This document shows positions 7,550-15,385 of a DNA stretch of 17,914 nt, in pieces. The notes below the pieces were generated by a model. It saw only the letters and a list, made by a program, of their open reading frames with translations, had not been told where the DNA came from and made no database searches. This DNA is from DATCZB01 sp035513215 (GTDB taxonomy: Bacteria > Pseudomonadota > Gammaproteobacteria > Steroidobacterales > Rariloculaceae): the NCBI GenBank assembly GCA_035513215.1, contig DATKCK010000096.1, forward strand, positions 1-17,914. The letters run 5' to 3'. Positions within the stretch are counted from its first letter, which is position 1; every line of letters begins with the position of its first letter. A program made the translations under genes and the position numbers.

Positions 7550-9756
7550 CCGGCGCTCCTCCTATCGAACGCCAGACCCTCGGCACGCTCGAGCGCGGCC
7601 GTCGTCTGCTGCAACGGTTGCGAGCGCCTGACGAGCGGATCGATCGAATAGGCGGGGACATCGAGCGAGTCGAGATCGACGTCCACGGGACCGAAATCGA
7701 GCTGCGGCGACGCGTCGTAGGCGTTGCTGCCGCCGGCCTTCTCGAGCGACGCGCCGAGCTCGGCCTGAATCTCCCCGATGTCGCCGTAGGCGCAATCCTC
7801 GGCACCGAGCTCGGTCGCGAGCACACGCAGGACGCGCCAGGCGGGACGCGAATCGCCATACGCGTCGGTCGCGGCGCTAAAGCTCTGCCAGCGGCCTTCG
7901 GCGTTGACGAAGGTGCCGGCCGTCTCGGCGAAGGTCGCAATCGGCAGCACGACGTCCGCGCAATCGAGCAGCGACTCGCCGGCGAACGCGGTCAGCGCCA
8001 CGACGATGTCGGCCGACTTCAGCGCGGCTTCGGCGAGCTCGCTCCTGGCAATATCGGCATCGGGCTCGATGCCGTGCACGATATAGGCATGGCGCGGCGC
8101 GCTCAGCATTTTTTCGACATCGAGCCCGCCGCCGTCCTTGCGCGCGCCGTCCCGACGCGGCACGAACCCGACCAGCGCGGCGCCGGCCGCGTTCGCCCCC
8201 TCGGACAAAAAACCAAGCCGCGCACCGGTCGCGGCCGCGAGCTCCGCCGCAACGTAGCGCAGCTCCGTGAGGCGCGGATGGCGCTCGACGAGCTGGCCGA
8301 GCAGCACGAGCGCATCGCCTTTCTCGAGCAGGACACAAGCCGCGCTCTTCTGCTCGGGTGTCGGCTCAAGATCGCCGAAGTGCTCGGCCAGAGCAGGCGA
8401 AAGCGAGCCGCCCGTCGATTCGAGCGCGGCCACGAGCACGCCGGCCAGCGCCCGCGGCAGCTCGCCGGCCGGCGCCTCGACATGGGCCTTGCGCGAAAAA
8501 CACATCGGGTAATCGGCCGGATTGACGAAACCGACCGCGGCGCCCGCGAGCGCGGCCTTGCGCACGTGATGCGCGATGATCGGCGCCTCCATTCGGAGAT
8601 TCGAGCCGACGACGAGGATGCCTTCGAGACCGGCAATGGCGGCGATGTCCGTGCCGAGCCAGGGCCATGCCGGATCGTTGGCCTGATCGCGAAAATCGAC
8701 GCGCCGGAGGCGGTAGTCGATGCTTCGGCTGCCGAGGTTCCGCGCCAGCTTCTTGAGAAGATAAAGCTCCTCGAGCGTCGCGCTCGGGCTCGCCAGCACG
8801 CCGACGGCCTCGGACTCGTCGCCGACGGCGGCCTTCAGGCCCTTCGCTGCATGATCAATCGCCTCCTGCCAGGAGACCTCGAACCATTGCTGGTCGCGCT
8901 TGATCATCGGCCGCGCGAGCCTGTCCTCGGCGTAGAGCCCGAAGCAGCTGAAGCGGTCGCGATCGGAGATCCAGGTCTCGTTGATCGCATCGTTCTCACC
9001 CGGCACGATGCGGCGCAGCTCGCCGCGCAGCACGTGCGCCGACAAGTTGGAGCCCGCGCAGTCGTGTGGCGCGATCAGCGGCTTCTCGATCATCTCCCAG
9101 GCGCGCGCGCTGAAACGGTAGGGCTTGTTGTTCAGCGCGCCGACGGGGCAAAGATCGATGATGTTGCCCGAAAGCTCGTGATCGACACTCTTTTCTATAT
9201 AGGTGCCGATCTCCATATCCTCGCCCCGCCCGACGGCGCCGAGCTCCGGCAGCCCCGCTATCTCCTGGCCGAAGCGAACGCAGCGCGTGCAGTGAATGCA
9301 GCGCGTCATGTCGGTCGAAACGAGAGGCCCGAGGTTCTTGTCCTTGACCACGCGTTTGCGTTCGGTGTAGCGGGACACGCCGCGGCCGAACCCCATCGCA
9401 AGGTCCTGGAGCTCGCATTCGCCGCCCTGATCGCAGATCGGGCAGTCGAGCGGGTGATTGATCAAAAGGAACTCCATCGTCGCCTTCTGCGCGGAGATCG
9501 CGCGGGCGCTGCGCGTGAAGATCTTCATGCCCTCGGTCACCGGCGTGGCGCAGGCCGGCAGCGGCTTCGGCGCCTTCTCGACGTCGACGAGGCACATGCG
9601 GCAGTTCGCGGCGATGCTGAGCTTGCGGTGATAGCAAAAGCGCGGCACATAGACGTCGTGCCTGTCCGTCAGCTCGATGATCATCTGCCCGGCACGCGCC
9701 TTCATCGGCACGCCGTTGACCACTACCTCCACCAGCTTTTCGTCAGATCCGCTCAC
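7546..9756 (-). CDS. nuoG: NADH-quinone oxidoreductase subunit G (GTG start, no N7 cluster)
   Basis: The large iron-sulfur subunit of the NADH-oxidising arm, 736 aa. The N-terminal ferredoxin domain ligates [2Fe-2S] N1b with C41, C52, C55 and C69. H101, C105, C108 and C114 hold N5; C153, C156, C159 and C203 hold N4. A molybdopterin-oxidoreductase-like domain that has lost its cofactor follows. The extra CxxCxxxC motif for cluster N7, present in E. coli and Thermus, is absent: only C233 lies in that interval. The frame stays open to 10374, but that part overlaps nuoF. The GTG at 9756 is 2 bp after the nuoF stop and just precedes the ferredoxin beta strand (LVEVVVNGVPMKAR). The ribosome-binding site is weak, so the start is probable rather than certain. 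Confidence 0.95.
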   Translation of the reverse strand: MSGSDEKLVEVVVNGVPMKARAGQMIIELTDRHDVYVPRFCYHRKLSIAANCRMCLVDVEKAPKPLPACATPVTEGMKIFTRSARAISAQKATMEFLLINHPLDCPICDQGGECELQDLAMGFGRGVSRYTERKRVVKDKNLGPLVSTDMTRCIHCTRCVRFGQEIAGLPELGAVGRGEDMEIGTYIEKSVDHELSGNIIDLCPVGALNNKPYRFSARAWEMIEKPLIAPHDCAGSNLSAHVLRGELRRIVPGENDAINETWISDRDRFSCFGLYAEDRLARPMIKRDQQWFEVSWQEAIDHAAKGLKAAVGDESEAVGVLASPSATLEELYLLKKLARNLGSRSIDYRLRRVDFRDQANDPAWPWLGTDIAAIAGLEGILVVGSNLRMEAPIIAHHVRKAALAGAAVGFVNPADYPMCFSRKAHVEAPAGELPRALAGVLVAALESTGGSLSPALAEHFGDLEPTPEQKSAACVLLEKGDALVLLGQLVERHPRLTELRYVAAELAAATGARLGFLSEGANAAGAALVGFVPRRDGARKDGGGLDVEKMLSAPRHAYIVHGIEPDADIARSELAEAALKSADIVVALTAFAGESLLDCADVVLPIATFAETAGTFVNAEGRWQSFSAATDAYGDSRPAWRVLRVLATELGAEDCAYGDIGEIQAELGASLEKAGGSNAYDASPQLDFGPVDVDLDSLDVPAYSIDPLVRRSQPLQQTTAALERAEGLAFDRRSAG

Positions 9757-9758
9757 TC

Positions 9759-11063
9759 TCAGGCCGCCGCCTTGTCGGCATCGTCGACGATGCTGCGCCC
9801 GCCGTGCTCGACCATGTAGGCGAACTCGTGACGGTAGTGCTTCAGGAAACTCTGGACCGGCCACGCCGCCGCGTCCCCGAGGGCGCAGATCGTATGCCCC
9901 TCGATCTTGTTGGCGACGTCGACGAGCATGTCGAGATCCTCGGGCCTGCCCTTGCCTTCGGTGATTCGCGTCAGGACGCGATAGAGCCACCCCGTGCCTT
10001 CGCGGCAGGGCGTGCACTGACCGCAGGACTCGGCCATGTAGAACCGGGAGATGCGCCTCAACATCTGCACCATGCAGGTCGTCTCGTCCATGACGACCAT
10101 TGCGCCGGTGCCGAGGCTCGAGCCGCAGCTTTTCAGGCCGTCGTAGTCCATCGTCTTGTCGACGATGAGCTCGGCCGGCACGACTGGCACGGACGAGCCG
10201 CCCGGTATCACGGCCTTGAGCTTGCGCCCCTTCCAGACGCCGCCCGCGATCTCGAGCAGCTCGCTGAACGGGATCCCGAGCGGCAGCTCGAAGTTGCCGG
10301 GCTTCTCGACATGGCCCGAAACCGAGAAGATCGCCGTGCCGCCCGAGTTCTCGACACCGAGATCCGCGAACCACCTGGCCCCTTTTCGGATGATCGTCGG
10401 GATCGAGGCCAGGCTCTGCGTGTTGTTGATCGTCGTCGGGGCGCCGTAAAGTCCGTGCTGGGCCGGGAACGGCGGCTTGAACCGCGGCTTGCCGGGCTTG
10501 CCTTCGAGCGACTCGAGCAGGCCCGTCTCCTCGCCGCAGATGTAGGCTCCCGCGCCGAGGAAGGTGTAAAGATCGAAATCGATGCCCGATCCCCTGATGT
10601 CCCTGCCGAGCCAGCCGGCTGCATAGGCCTCCTCGAGCGCCGCCTCGAAGCGCGGATACGGCTCGCGCATGAACTCGCCGCGGATGTAGTTGTAGCCGAC
10701 CGTCGCGCCCATCGCGTAGGCGGTGATCGCCATGCCTTCGACGATCGAATGCGGGTTGTAACGCAGGATCTCGCGATCGTGGCAGGTGCCGGGCTCGCTC
10801 TCGTCGGAGTTGCAGACGAGATATTTCTGCACCGGCGCCTCGCGCGGCATGAAGCTCGCCTTGAGCCCGGTCGGGAAGCCCGCGCCGCCGCGGCCGCGAA
10901 GCCCCGAGGCCTTGATCTCGTTGATGATGCCTTCGCGATCGAGACCGCCGTCGAGCACGCGCTGCCAGGCTTCGTAGCCGCCGCAGGCGCGGTAGTTCTC
11001 GAGCGACCAGGGCTCGCCCTCGAATTTCAGCGTTGCGTAGCAGACTGCGTCGCGGCCTTCCAT
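9759..11063 (-). CDS. nuoF: NADH-quinone oxidoreductase subunit F (NADH/FMN binding)
   Basis: The catalytic subunit that oxidises NADH, binds FMN and carries [4Fe-4S] cluster N3; 434 aa. The glycine-rich segment GLRGRGGAGFPTGLKASF (residues 55-71) and LGAGAYICGEETGLLESLEG (169-188) form the FMN and NADH sites. C347, C350, C353 (ESCGQCTPCREG) and C393 (TICALGD) ligate N3. The frame is open to 11174, but the family N-terminus begins at the ATG at 11063, whose A is the last base of the nuoE TGA stop (1 bp overlap). This arrangement implies coupled synthesis with NuoE, its direct partner. nuoG starts 2 bp after its stop. Confidence 0.97.
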   Translation of the reverse strand: MEGRDAVCYATLKFEGEPWSLENYRACGGYEAWQRVLDGGLDREGIINEIKASGLRGRGGAGFPTGLKASFMPREAPVQKYLVCNSDESEPGTCHDREILRYNPHSIVEGMAITAYAMGATVGYNYIRGEFMREPYPRFEAALEEAYAAGWLGRDIRGSGIDFDLYTFLGAGAYICGEETGLLESLEGKPGKPRFKPPFPAQHGLYGAPTTINNTQSLASIPTIIRKGARWFADLGVENSGGTAIFSVSGHVEKPGNFELPLGIPFSELLEIAGGVWKGRKLKAVIPGGSSVPVVPAELIVDKTMDYDGLKSCGSSLGTGAMVVMDETTCMVQMLRRISRFYMAESCGQCTPCREGTGWLYRVLTRITEGKGRPEDLDMLVDVANKIEGHTICALGDAAAWPVQSFLKHYRHEFAYMVEHGGRSIVDDADKAAA

Positions 11064-11566
11064 CACTCGTCCTCGATGGCGTCGAGCACGTCGTCGACCT
11101 TCTCGGTCGTCAGGTCCTCGTGGTAGACGTGATCGACCATCATCATCGGGGCGCCGCAGCAGGCCGCGAGACACTCCTCTTCGCGTTTCAGATAGAACTT
11201 GCCGTCCGGCGTCGACTCGCCCGTCCTGATCCCGAGCTTCCTCTCGATGTGCTCGACGATCTCCGCAGAACCCCGGAGCATGCAGGAGATGTTCGTGCAG
11301 ACCGAGATGCTGCGCCGGCCGACCGGTTTCGTCTCGAACATCGAGTAGAAGGTCGCGACCTCGTATACCTCGATCGGCGCGAGATCGAGATAGGCGGCGA
11401 CGGCATCCATGAGATCGGTCGTCAGATACCCGCCGTTCTCGTGCTGCGCCGCGTGCAGCGCCGAAATGACGGCCGAGCGCTGGCGTCCCGGCGGGAACTT
11501 CGCGACCCAGCGGTCGATCTCCTCGCGCACATGCGCGGAAAGCACGGTGTCGGGCGCCGCGCTCAT
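11063..11566 (-). CDS. nuoE: NADH-quinone oxidoreductase subunit E ([2Fe-2S] N1a)
   Basis: The thioredoxin-fold subunit (24 kDa family) that binds NuoF and carries the off-pathway [2Fe-2S] cluster N1a; 167 aa. The four ligands fit the family pattern: C90 and C95 (CTNISC), C132 and C136 (CLAAC). The N-terminal helical bundle has the typical AVISALHAAQHENGGYL stretch and the VYEVATFYSMF motif. ATG start; the ATGA overlaps the nuoD stop by 4 bp. The end overlaps the nuoF start by 1 bp. Length is normal. Confidence 0.98.
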   Translation of the reverse strand: MSAAPDTVLSAHVREEIDRWVAKFPPGRQRSAVISALHAAQHENGGYLTTDLMDAVAAYLDLAPIEVYEVATFYSMFETKPVGRRSISVCTNISCMLRGSAEIVEHIERKLGIRTGESTPDGKFYLKREEECLAACCGAPMMMVDHVYHEDLTTEKVDDVLDAIEDE

Positions 11567-12816
11567 CGGTCTATCTCACCGAAAACGATGTCCTGCGTGC
11601 CGATGACGGCTACGACGTCGGCCAGCATGTGGCCCGACACCATCTCGTTCATCGCCGCGAGGTGCGGAAAGCCCGGCGCGCGAATCTTGACCCGGTACGG
11701 CTTGTTCGAGCCGTCGGAGACGATATAGCAGCCGAACTCGCCCTTCGGATGCTCGATTGCCGCATAGGCCTCGCCTTCCGGCACGCAATAGCCTTCCGTG
11801 AACAGCTTGAAGTGATGAATCAGCGATTCCATGTCGTCCTTCATCTCGACGCGCTTCGGCGGCACGATCTTGTGGTCGTCGGCGATGACGGGCCCCGGAT
11901 TCGTGCGCAGCCAGTCGACGCACTGGCGGACGATGCGATTGGACTGCTTCATCTCCTCGATCCGAACGAGATAGCGGTCGTAGCAATCGCCATTGACACC
12001 GACCGGAATGTCGAACTCGAGCTGATCGTAAACCTCGTAAGACTGCTTCCTGCGCAGATCCCAGGCGATGCCTGAGCCTCGTAGCATCGGCCCGGAGAAA
12101 CCGAGCTGCATTGCCCGCTCGGGCGAGACTACGCCGATATTGACCGTGCGCTGCTTCCAGATGCGGTTATCGGTCAGGAGCGTCTCGTACTCGTCGATGC
12201 GCGCAGGGAACTGCTCCGTGAAATGCTCGATGAAGTCGAGCAGGTTGCCGCTGCGATCTTCGTTGAGGCGCGCGAGCTCCTTCTCGCTGCGAACGCCTGA
12301 GTTCTGGTACTTCGGCATGCGCTCGGGCAGATCGCGATAGACGCCGCCGGGACGGTAATAGGTCGCATGCATGCGTGTGCCGGACACGGCCTCGTAACAA
12401 TCCATCAGGTCCTCGCGCTCGCGAAAGCAATAGAGGAACATCGTCATGGCACCGATATCGAGGCCGTGCGCGCCGAGCCACATCAGGTGATTCAGGATCC
12501 GCGTGATCTCGTCGAACATGACGCGAATGTAGCGGGCGCGAATCGGCGGCTCGACGCCGAGCAGCTTCTCGATCGCGAGGACGTAACCGTGCTCGTTGCA
12601 CATCATCGAGACATAGTCGAGGCGATCCATGTAGCCTATCGACTGGTTATACGGTTTCGATTCGGCGAGCTTCTCCGTGGCGCGATGCAGAAGACCGATG
12701 TGAGGATCGGCCCGCTGGATCACCTCCCCTTCCATCTCGAGCACGAGGCGCAGAACGCCGTGCGCGGCTGGATGCTGCGGCCCGAAATTCAGCGTGAAAT
12801 TCTGGATCTCAGGCAT
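11563..12816 (-). CDS. nuoD: NADH-quinone oxidoreductase subunit D (49 kDa)
   Basis: The hydrogenase-like large subunit of the connecting arm, which forms the quinone-binding pocket together with NuoB; 417 aa. The N-terminus (NFGPQHPAAHGVLRLVLEM) contains the conserved HPAAHG loop at the quinone site, and GLLHRATEKLAE follows. IRVMFDEITRILNHLMWLG and the C-terminal APGFPHLAAMNEM segment are standard. It is an independent gene, not fused to nuoC. It overlaps the nuoC end by 8 bp and the nuoE start by 4 bp. ATG start and full family length; no defect seen. Confidence 0.98.
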   Translation of the reverse strand: MPEIQNFTLNFGPQHPAAHGVLRLVLEMEGEVIQRADPHIGLLHRATEKLAESKPYNQSIGYMDRLDYVSMMCNEHGYVLAIEKLLGVEPPIRARYIRVMFDEITRILNHLMWLGAHGLDIGAMTMFLYCFREREDLMDCYEAVSGTRMHATYYRPGGVYRDLPERMPKYQNSGVRSEKELARLNEDRSGNLLDFIEHFTEQFPARIDEYETLLTDNRIWKQRTVNIGVVSPERAMQLGFSGPMLRGSGIAWDLRRKQSYEVYDQLEFDIPVGVNGDCYDRYLVRIEEMKQSNRIVRQCVDWLRTNPGPVIADDHKIVPPKRVEMKDDMESLIHHFKLFTEGYCVPEGEAYAAIEHPKGEFGCYIVSDGSNKPYRVKIRAPGFPHLAAMNEMVSGHMLADVVAVIGTQDIVFGEIDR

Positions 12817-13543
12817 CGCTTCGATCCTTCAGGCCCGCATCGTAACGCGCGTCGTCGCGAATCACCTTGGGCACGAGCGTCCTCGGCTCGATCTGAACCG
12901 GCTCGTAGACGACTCGGCCCTTCTCGGGATCGTAACGCATCTCGACGTTGCCGATCAGCGGGAAATCCTTGCGGAACGGGTGGCCGATGAAGCCGTAGTC
13001 GGTCAAAAGGCGCCTCAGATCCGGGTGGCCGCGGAACAGGATGCCGAACAGATCGAAGGCCTCGCGCTCGAACCAGTCGGCCGAGCCCCAGACGGAGGTG
13101 ACCGAAGGCACTTGCGGCCGCTCGTCGTCCGCGCAAAAAACCTTGAGCCTGAGCCTGCGATTGTGCCGGATAGAGAGCAGGTGATAGACGACGGCGAATC
13201 GCCGCGGCGCCCGGTACTCGGCCTCGAGCTCGCCGAGCCTTGCCGCAGGCGCCCCCGGATCGCGCTCGACGCCGCGGCTGAAGCCCGTCGCCGATGCCTC
13301 CTCGGTATGCCATTCGTCGCGGCCGTAGCCGAGATAGTCGACGCCGCAGACGTCCATCAGCATCTCGAATCCGAGATCGGGCTCGTCGCGAAGCTTGAGG
13401 CAGCATTCGCTCAGATCTTCCGGCGCAACGAGATAACCGAGCTCGCCGACGGGCGAGAGCAGGCGCTCGAGCTTGTCGTCCATGCACTCGACGATAAGCG
13501 TATCGAGATCCCGATACTTTTTCGAAAGCTCCTTTTCCTTCAT
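12809..13543 (-). CDS. nuoC: NADH-quinone oxidoreductase subunit C (30 kDa)
   Basis: A connecting-arm subunit of complex I, 244 aa. The family signature EREAFDLFGILFRGHPDLRR and the following DYGFIGHPFRKDFPL are intact. Between the conserved MDVCGVDYLGYG segment and RFAVVYHLLS there is an extra stretch of about 35 residues that includes GFSRGVE. From memory this resembles NuoC of Xanthomonas and relatives, and it supports the taxonomic guess. The ATG at 13543 follows the 58 bp spacer after nuoB and has only a weak ribosome-binding site. The end overlaps nuoD by 8 bp. A mono-domain C subunit separates this genome from the enterobacterial nuoCD type. Confidence 0.97.
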   Translation of the reverse strand: MKEKELSKKYRDLDTLIVECMDDKLERLLSPVGELGYLVAPEDLSECCLKLRDEPDLGFEMLMDVCGVDYLGYGRDEWHTEEASATGFSRGVERDPGAPAARLGELEAEYRAPRRFAVVYHLLSIRHNRRLRLKVFCADDERPQVPSVTSVWGSADWFEREAFDLFGILFRGHPDLRRLLTDYGFIGHPFRKDFPLIGNVEMRYDPEKGRVVYEPVQIEPRTLVPKVIRDDARYDAGLKDRSDA

Positions 13544-13557
13544 CCAAGCACTCGCTT

Positions 13558-13581
13558 GCGGCGCCCGCTTGTGCGCGCCGC
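13558..13581 (-). promoter_or_regulatory. GC-rich hairpin in the nuoB-nuoC spacer
   Basis: A perfect 7 bp inverted repeat (GCGGCGC / GCGCCGC) with a 10-nt loop lies in the only long intergenic gap of the operon. It ends 14 bp before the nuoC start codon. No T run follows, so it is not a classical terminator. It could act as an mRNA-stability or processing element, or modulate translation of nuoC. The fold is visible in the sequence; the function is inferred. Confidence 0.4.
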
Positions 13582-13601
13582 CGATCGATGTCTCCCGTCA
13601 A

Positions 13602-14102
13602 TTACCGCGCAATTGTATGAGTGCGCCGAATCTTCTGCTGTAGCTGGATAATCCCGAATAACAGGGCTTCCGCAGTCGGCGGGCAACCCGGCACGTAAAT
13701 GTCCACGGGCACGATGCGGTCGCACCCGCGAACGACAGAATAGGAGTAATGGTAGTACCCGCCACCGTTGGCGCAGGACCCCATCGAGATCACCCACCGC
13801 GGCTCGGGCATCTGGTCGTATACCTTACGCAGCGCGGGCGCCATCTTGTTGACGAGCGTCCCGGCCACGATCATGACGTCGGATTGCCTCGGGCTCGGGC
13901 GAAAGACGATGCCGAAGCGGTCGAGGTCGTAGCGCGACGCGCCGGCGTGCATCATTTCGACCGCGCAGCACGCGAGGCCGAAGGTCATCGGCCACAGCGA
14001 TCCCGTGCGCGCCCAGTTGACGAGCTTGTCGACCTGGGTCACGACGAAGCCGCGATCCATGACCTCCGGCACGTCGAACGGCATTTCCTGGCTCAATCCC
14101 AT
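13602..14102 (-). CDS. nuoB: NADH-quinone oxidoreductase subunit B ([4Fe-4S] N2)
   Basis: The PSST-type subunit that carries cluster N2, the last electron donor to quinone; 166 aa. The N2 ligands are visible: adjacent C45 and C46 (GLACCAVEMMHAG), C110 (SMGSCANGGG) and C140 (YVPGCPPTAEA). The frame is open to 14456, but the upstream part overlaps nuoA and is arginine-rich. The ATG at 14102 overlaps the nuoA end by 10 bp and gives the short variable N-terminus MGLSQEMPFD before the conserved core beginning at about residue 25. A second ATG at residue 7 is possible. The stop is followed by the hairpin-containing spacer before nuoC. Confidence 0.97.
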   Translation of the reverse strand: MGLSQEMPFDVPEVMDRGFVVTQVDKLVNWARTGSLWPMTFGLACCAVEMMHAGASRYDLDRFGIVFRPSPRQSDVMIVAGTLVNKMAPALRKVYDQMPEPRWVISMGSCANGGGYYHYSYSVVRGCDRIVPVDIYVPGCPPTAEALLFGIIQLQQKIRRTHTIAR

Positions 14103-14449
14103 TCGAGCGCCCCTTTGCGCCACTCGTAGACGAAGCCGACGACGAGCACGGCCAGGAAAATGCCCATCGCGACGATGCCAACGACGCCGATCCGGTCGAG
14201 CGCCACGGCCCAGGGCACGAGAAACGCGATCTCGAGATCGAAGATGATGAACAGGATGGCGACGAGGTAATAACGCACGTCGAAACGCATGCGCGTGTCC
14301 TCGAATGCCTCGAAACCGCACTCGTACGGCGAGAGCTTGCGCTTGTCCTTCTGGCCGCTGCCGAGCGCGAGCCCGAGCGCGAGCAGGACGAGGCCGAAAA
14401 CGCCGGCAACGACGAGGAATATCAGTACTGGGGCGTAGGTCGCAAGCAT
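14093..14449 (-). CDS. nuoA: NADH-quinone oxidoreductase subunit A
   Basis: A three-helix membrane subunit (ND3 family) at the junction of the two arms, and the first gene of the operon; 118 aa. Helices lie at about 8-30, 60-80 and 87-108. The long TM1-TM2 loop carries the conserved YECGFE motif (C44), whose cysteine is exposed or buried depending on enzyme state in homologues. TM2 has the conserved acidic pair in FIIFDLEIAFLVPW. The ATG at 14449 has no strong Shine-Dalgarno sequence and follows the predicted promoter by a short leader of about 20 nt. Confidence 0.98.
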   Translation of the reverse strand: MLATYAPVLIFLVVAGVFGLVLLALGLALGSGQKDKRKLSPYECGFEAFEDTRMRFDVRYYLVAILFIIFDLEIAFLVPWAVALDRIGVVGIVAMGIFLAVLVVGFVYEWRKGALEWD

Positions 14450-14476
14450 CGAGCACCGGCTGAGACAGTCGGGATC

Positions 14477-14485
14477 ATTTTATCA
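14477..14485 (-). promoter_or_regulatory. Predicted extended -10 promoter of the nuo operon
   Basis: On the minus strand the sequence TGATAAAAT holds a TG dinucleotide, one base, then TAAAAT. This is an extended -10 box with 5/6 matches to TATAAT. The start would fall near 14470, giving a leader of about 20 nt before nuoA. The hexamer 17 bp upstream (CGTCGG) does not resemble a -35 box, which extended -10 promoters tolerate. The site is an AT-rich patch in otherwise GC-rich DNA. It has not been shown experimentally to be the promoter. Confidence 0.5.
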
Positions 14486-14784
14486 GTTCTCGGATGGTGC
14501 CGACGGCCGGACGACGCCTGCCCCTCTAAGTCGTTGAAGTCCTTTTCAATCTCGTGCATCGGCCATTCCAGCTACCCACGGGCCTACCCACAGGGCTGCT
14601 CCATGCCCTGCTATGGGCTATCTCGGTGGGCAATTCTATACGAGAAATCGGGCAACCGCTGCTGGCTCAAGCGCCCGCCGGAGGCCGGCATTTCCGAATG
14701 ATGGGTCAAGACATTTCGGGCCGAATGCCTGGATGACAGGCTTGTGCTTGGCCACGAATATCTGCAGTGAAGAAGATTCCTGGA
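14486..14784. other. Region upstream of nuoA without a supported gene
   Basis: About 300 bp between the nuo promoter and the first accessory ORF. Short open frames exist on both strands, but none has a convincing start, ribosome site or protein-like composition. I see no tRNA, no rho-independent terminator and no clear promoter. A 12-bp unit (CTACCCAC followed by GGG or AGG) occurs twice in tandem at 14572-14595. In the Xanthomonadales I recall, secG and a tRNA-Leu precede nuoA; neither is visible here. Confidence 0.5.
14572..14595. repeat. Two-copy 12-bp tandem repeat
   Basis: CTACCCACGGGC is followed directly by CTACCCACAGGG, with period 12 bp and a 9-base identical core. It is too short to assign a role. 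It could be a binding site, or debris at the edge of inserted DNA. Confidence 0.4.
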
Positions 14785-15048
14785 TCAGTGTGCAGGTCCG
14801 GTCACATGCATGTTGACGAGGTTGTTCTCGTCCTGCCTCCGGAAGCGCTGCTTCAATAGCGACTTCACCTTGTCGATCCCCTCGCTTTCGATCATCTCGG
14901 TAGGCGCTTGCACATCGCCCATTGACGCGATGAAATCTTCCGCGAATCGGTCGAGTTCCGCCTCTGTAAAGGGCGTCTTCCGATCATTACACTCCTTGAG
15001 CCAGGCTACGTCGCAATCTTCGCTCCCCTTCGAAGCAGTCTTTTTCAT
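14785..15048 (-). CDS. Small hypothetical protein, 87 aa
   Basis: I do not recognise this protein. It is soluble and charged, with no signal peptide or membrane segment. The middle (about residues 27-70, FTEAELDRFAEDFIASM onward) looks helical and acidic, and a basic stretch (KSLLKQRFRRQD) follows. The amino-acid mix is more protein-like than the opposite strand, which reads as serine-rich noise. The ATG at 15048 has AAGGG immediately beside it, too close for a standard ribosome site, so the start is uncertain. It follows a 62-aa ORF on the same strand by 14 bp. The sequence is less GC-rich than the nuo genes, which fits acquired DNA. Confidence 0.45.
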   Translation of the reverse strand: MKKTASKGSEDCDVAWLKECNDRKTPFTEAELDRFAEDFIASMGDVQAPTEMIESEGIDKVKSLLKQRFRRQDENNLVNMHVTGPAH

Positions 15049-15062
15049 CCCTTAAGCTCGCG

Positions 15063-15251
15063 CTAAAAGACCATGCCTGCCGATTGTACGGCTGCATCAT
15101 TCCCAGCGACCAGCTTCTCGATCGATTCCGGACATTCGAGGCGTTCGCTGTCCCTGAAGTGCATATCACGAGCCAACGTCACGTTTTCGACAATCATTGC
15201 GCGGTCAGTCACGCACGAACGCCATTGGTTCATCTGACGCCGTTCGGCCAT
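15063..15251 (-). CDS. Small hypothetical ORF, 62 aa
   Basis: An unrecognised short ORF on the same strand as, and 14 bp upstream of, the 87-aa ORF. The two could form a small transcription unit. The product is soluble, with no motif I can name. No clear ribosome-binding site precedes the ATG at 15251. A 6-bp hairpin (AGAGTC/GACTCT, 15254-15269) sits immediately upstream. Whether this is a real gene is doubtful; overlapping alternative frames exist and it may be a remnant. Confidence 0.25.
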   Translation of the reverse strand: MAERRQMNQWRSCVTDRAMIVENVTLARDMHFRDSERLECPESIEKLVAGNDAAVQSAGMVF

Positions 15252-15385
15252 TAAGAGTCATCGGACTCTATAGGATGAACGTCCCCGATCAATCCCCAAA
15301 GTCGTCGTTCGACCCGTCCCGTAAACTCCGACAACCGAAATCGCTGCATTCGCAGGATTGCGGTTGAACGAGTCTTGCGCTTTGG

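Noticed and set aside
7618..9819. Long plus-strand open frame (733 aa) antisense to nuoG
   Set aside because: It is rich in Arg, Asp, Glu, His and Ala, as expected for the complement of a high-GC gene. The minus strand encodes a complete NuoG with all cluster ligands.
9757..10374. Upstream extension of the nuoG frame (and likewise of nuoF, nuoB, nuoJ and nuoL)
   Set aside because: The extensions lie inside the previous nuo gene and encode arginine-rich sequence unlike any homologue N-terminus.
14520..14560. 3' fragment of a tRNA as an island attachment site upstream of nuoA
   Set aside because: I searched for a T-arm and CCA-like end on both strands and found none.
14554..14736. Plus-strand 60-aa open frame upstream of nuoA
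   Set aside because: No ribosome site, no recognisable domain, and an overlapping frame of equal quality. It is likely chance.
14810..15055. Plus-strand 81-aa frame opposite the 87-aa ORF
   Set aside because: Its serine-rich, unstructured composition is typical of a shadow frame.
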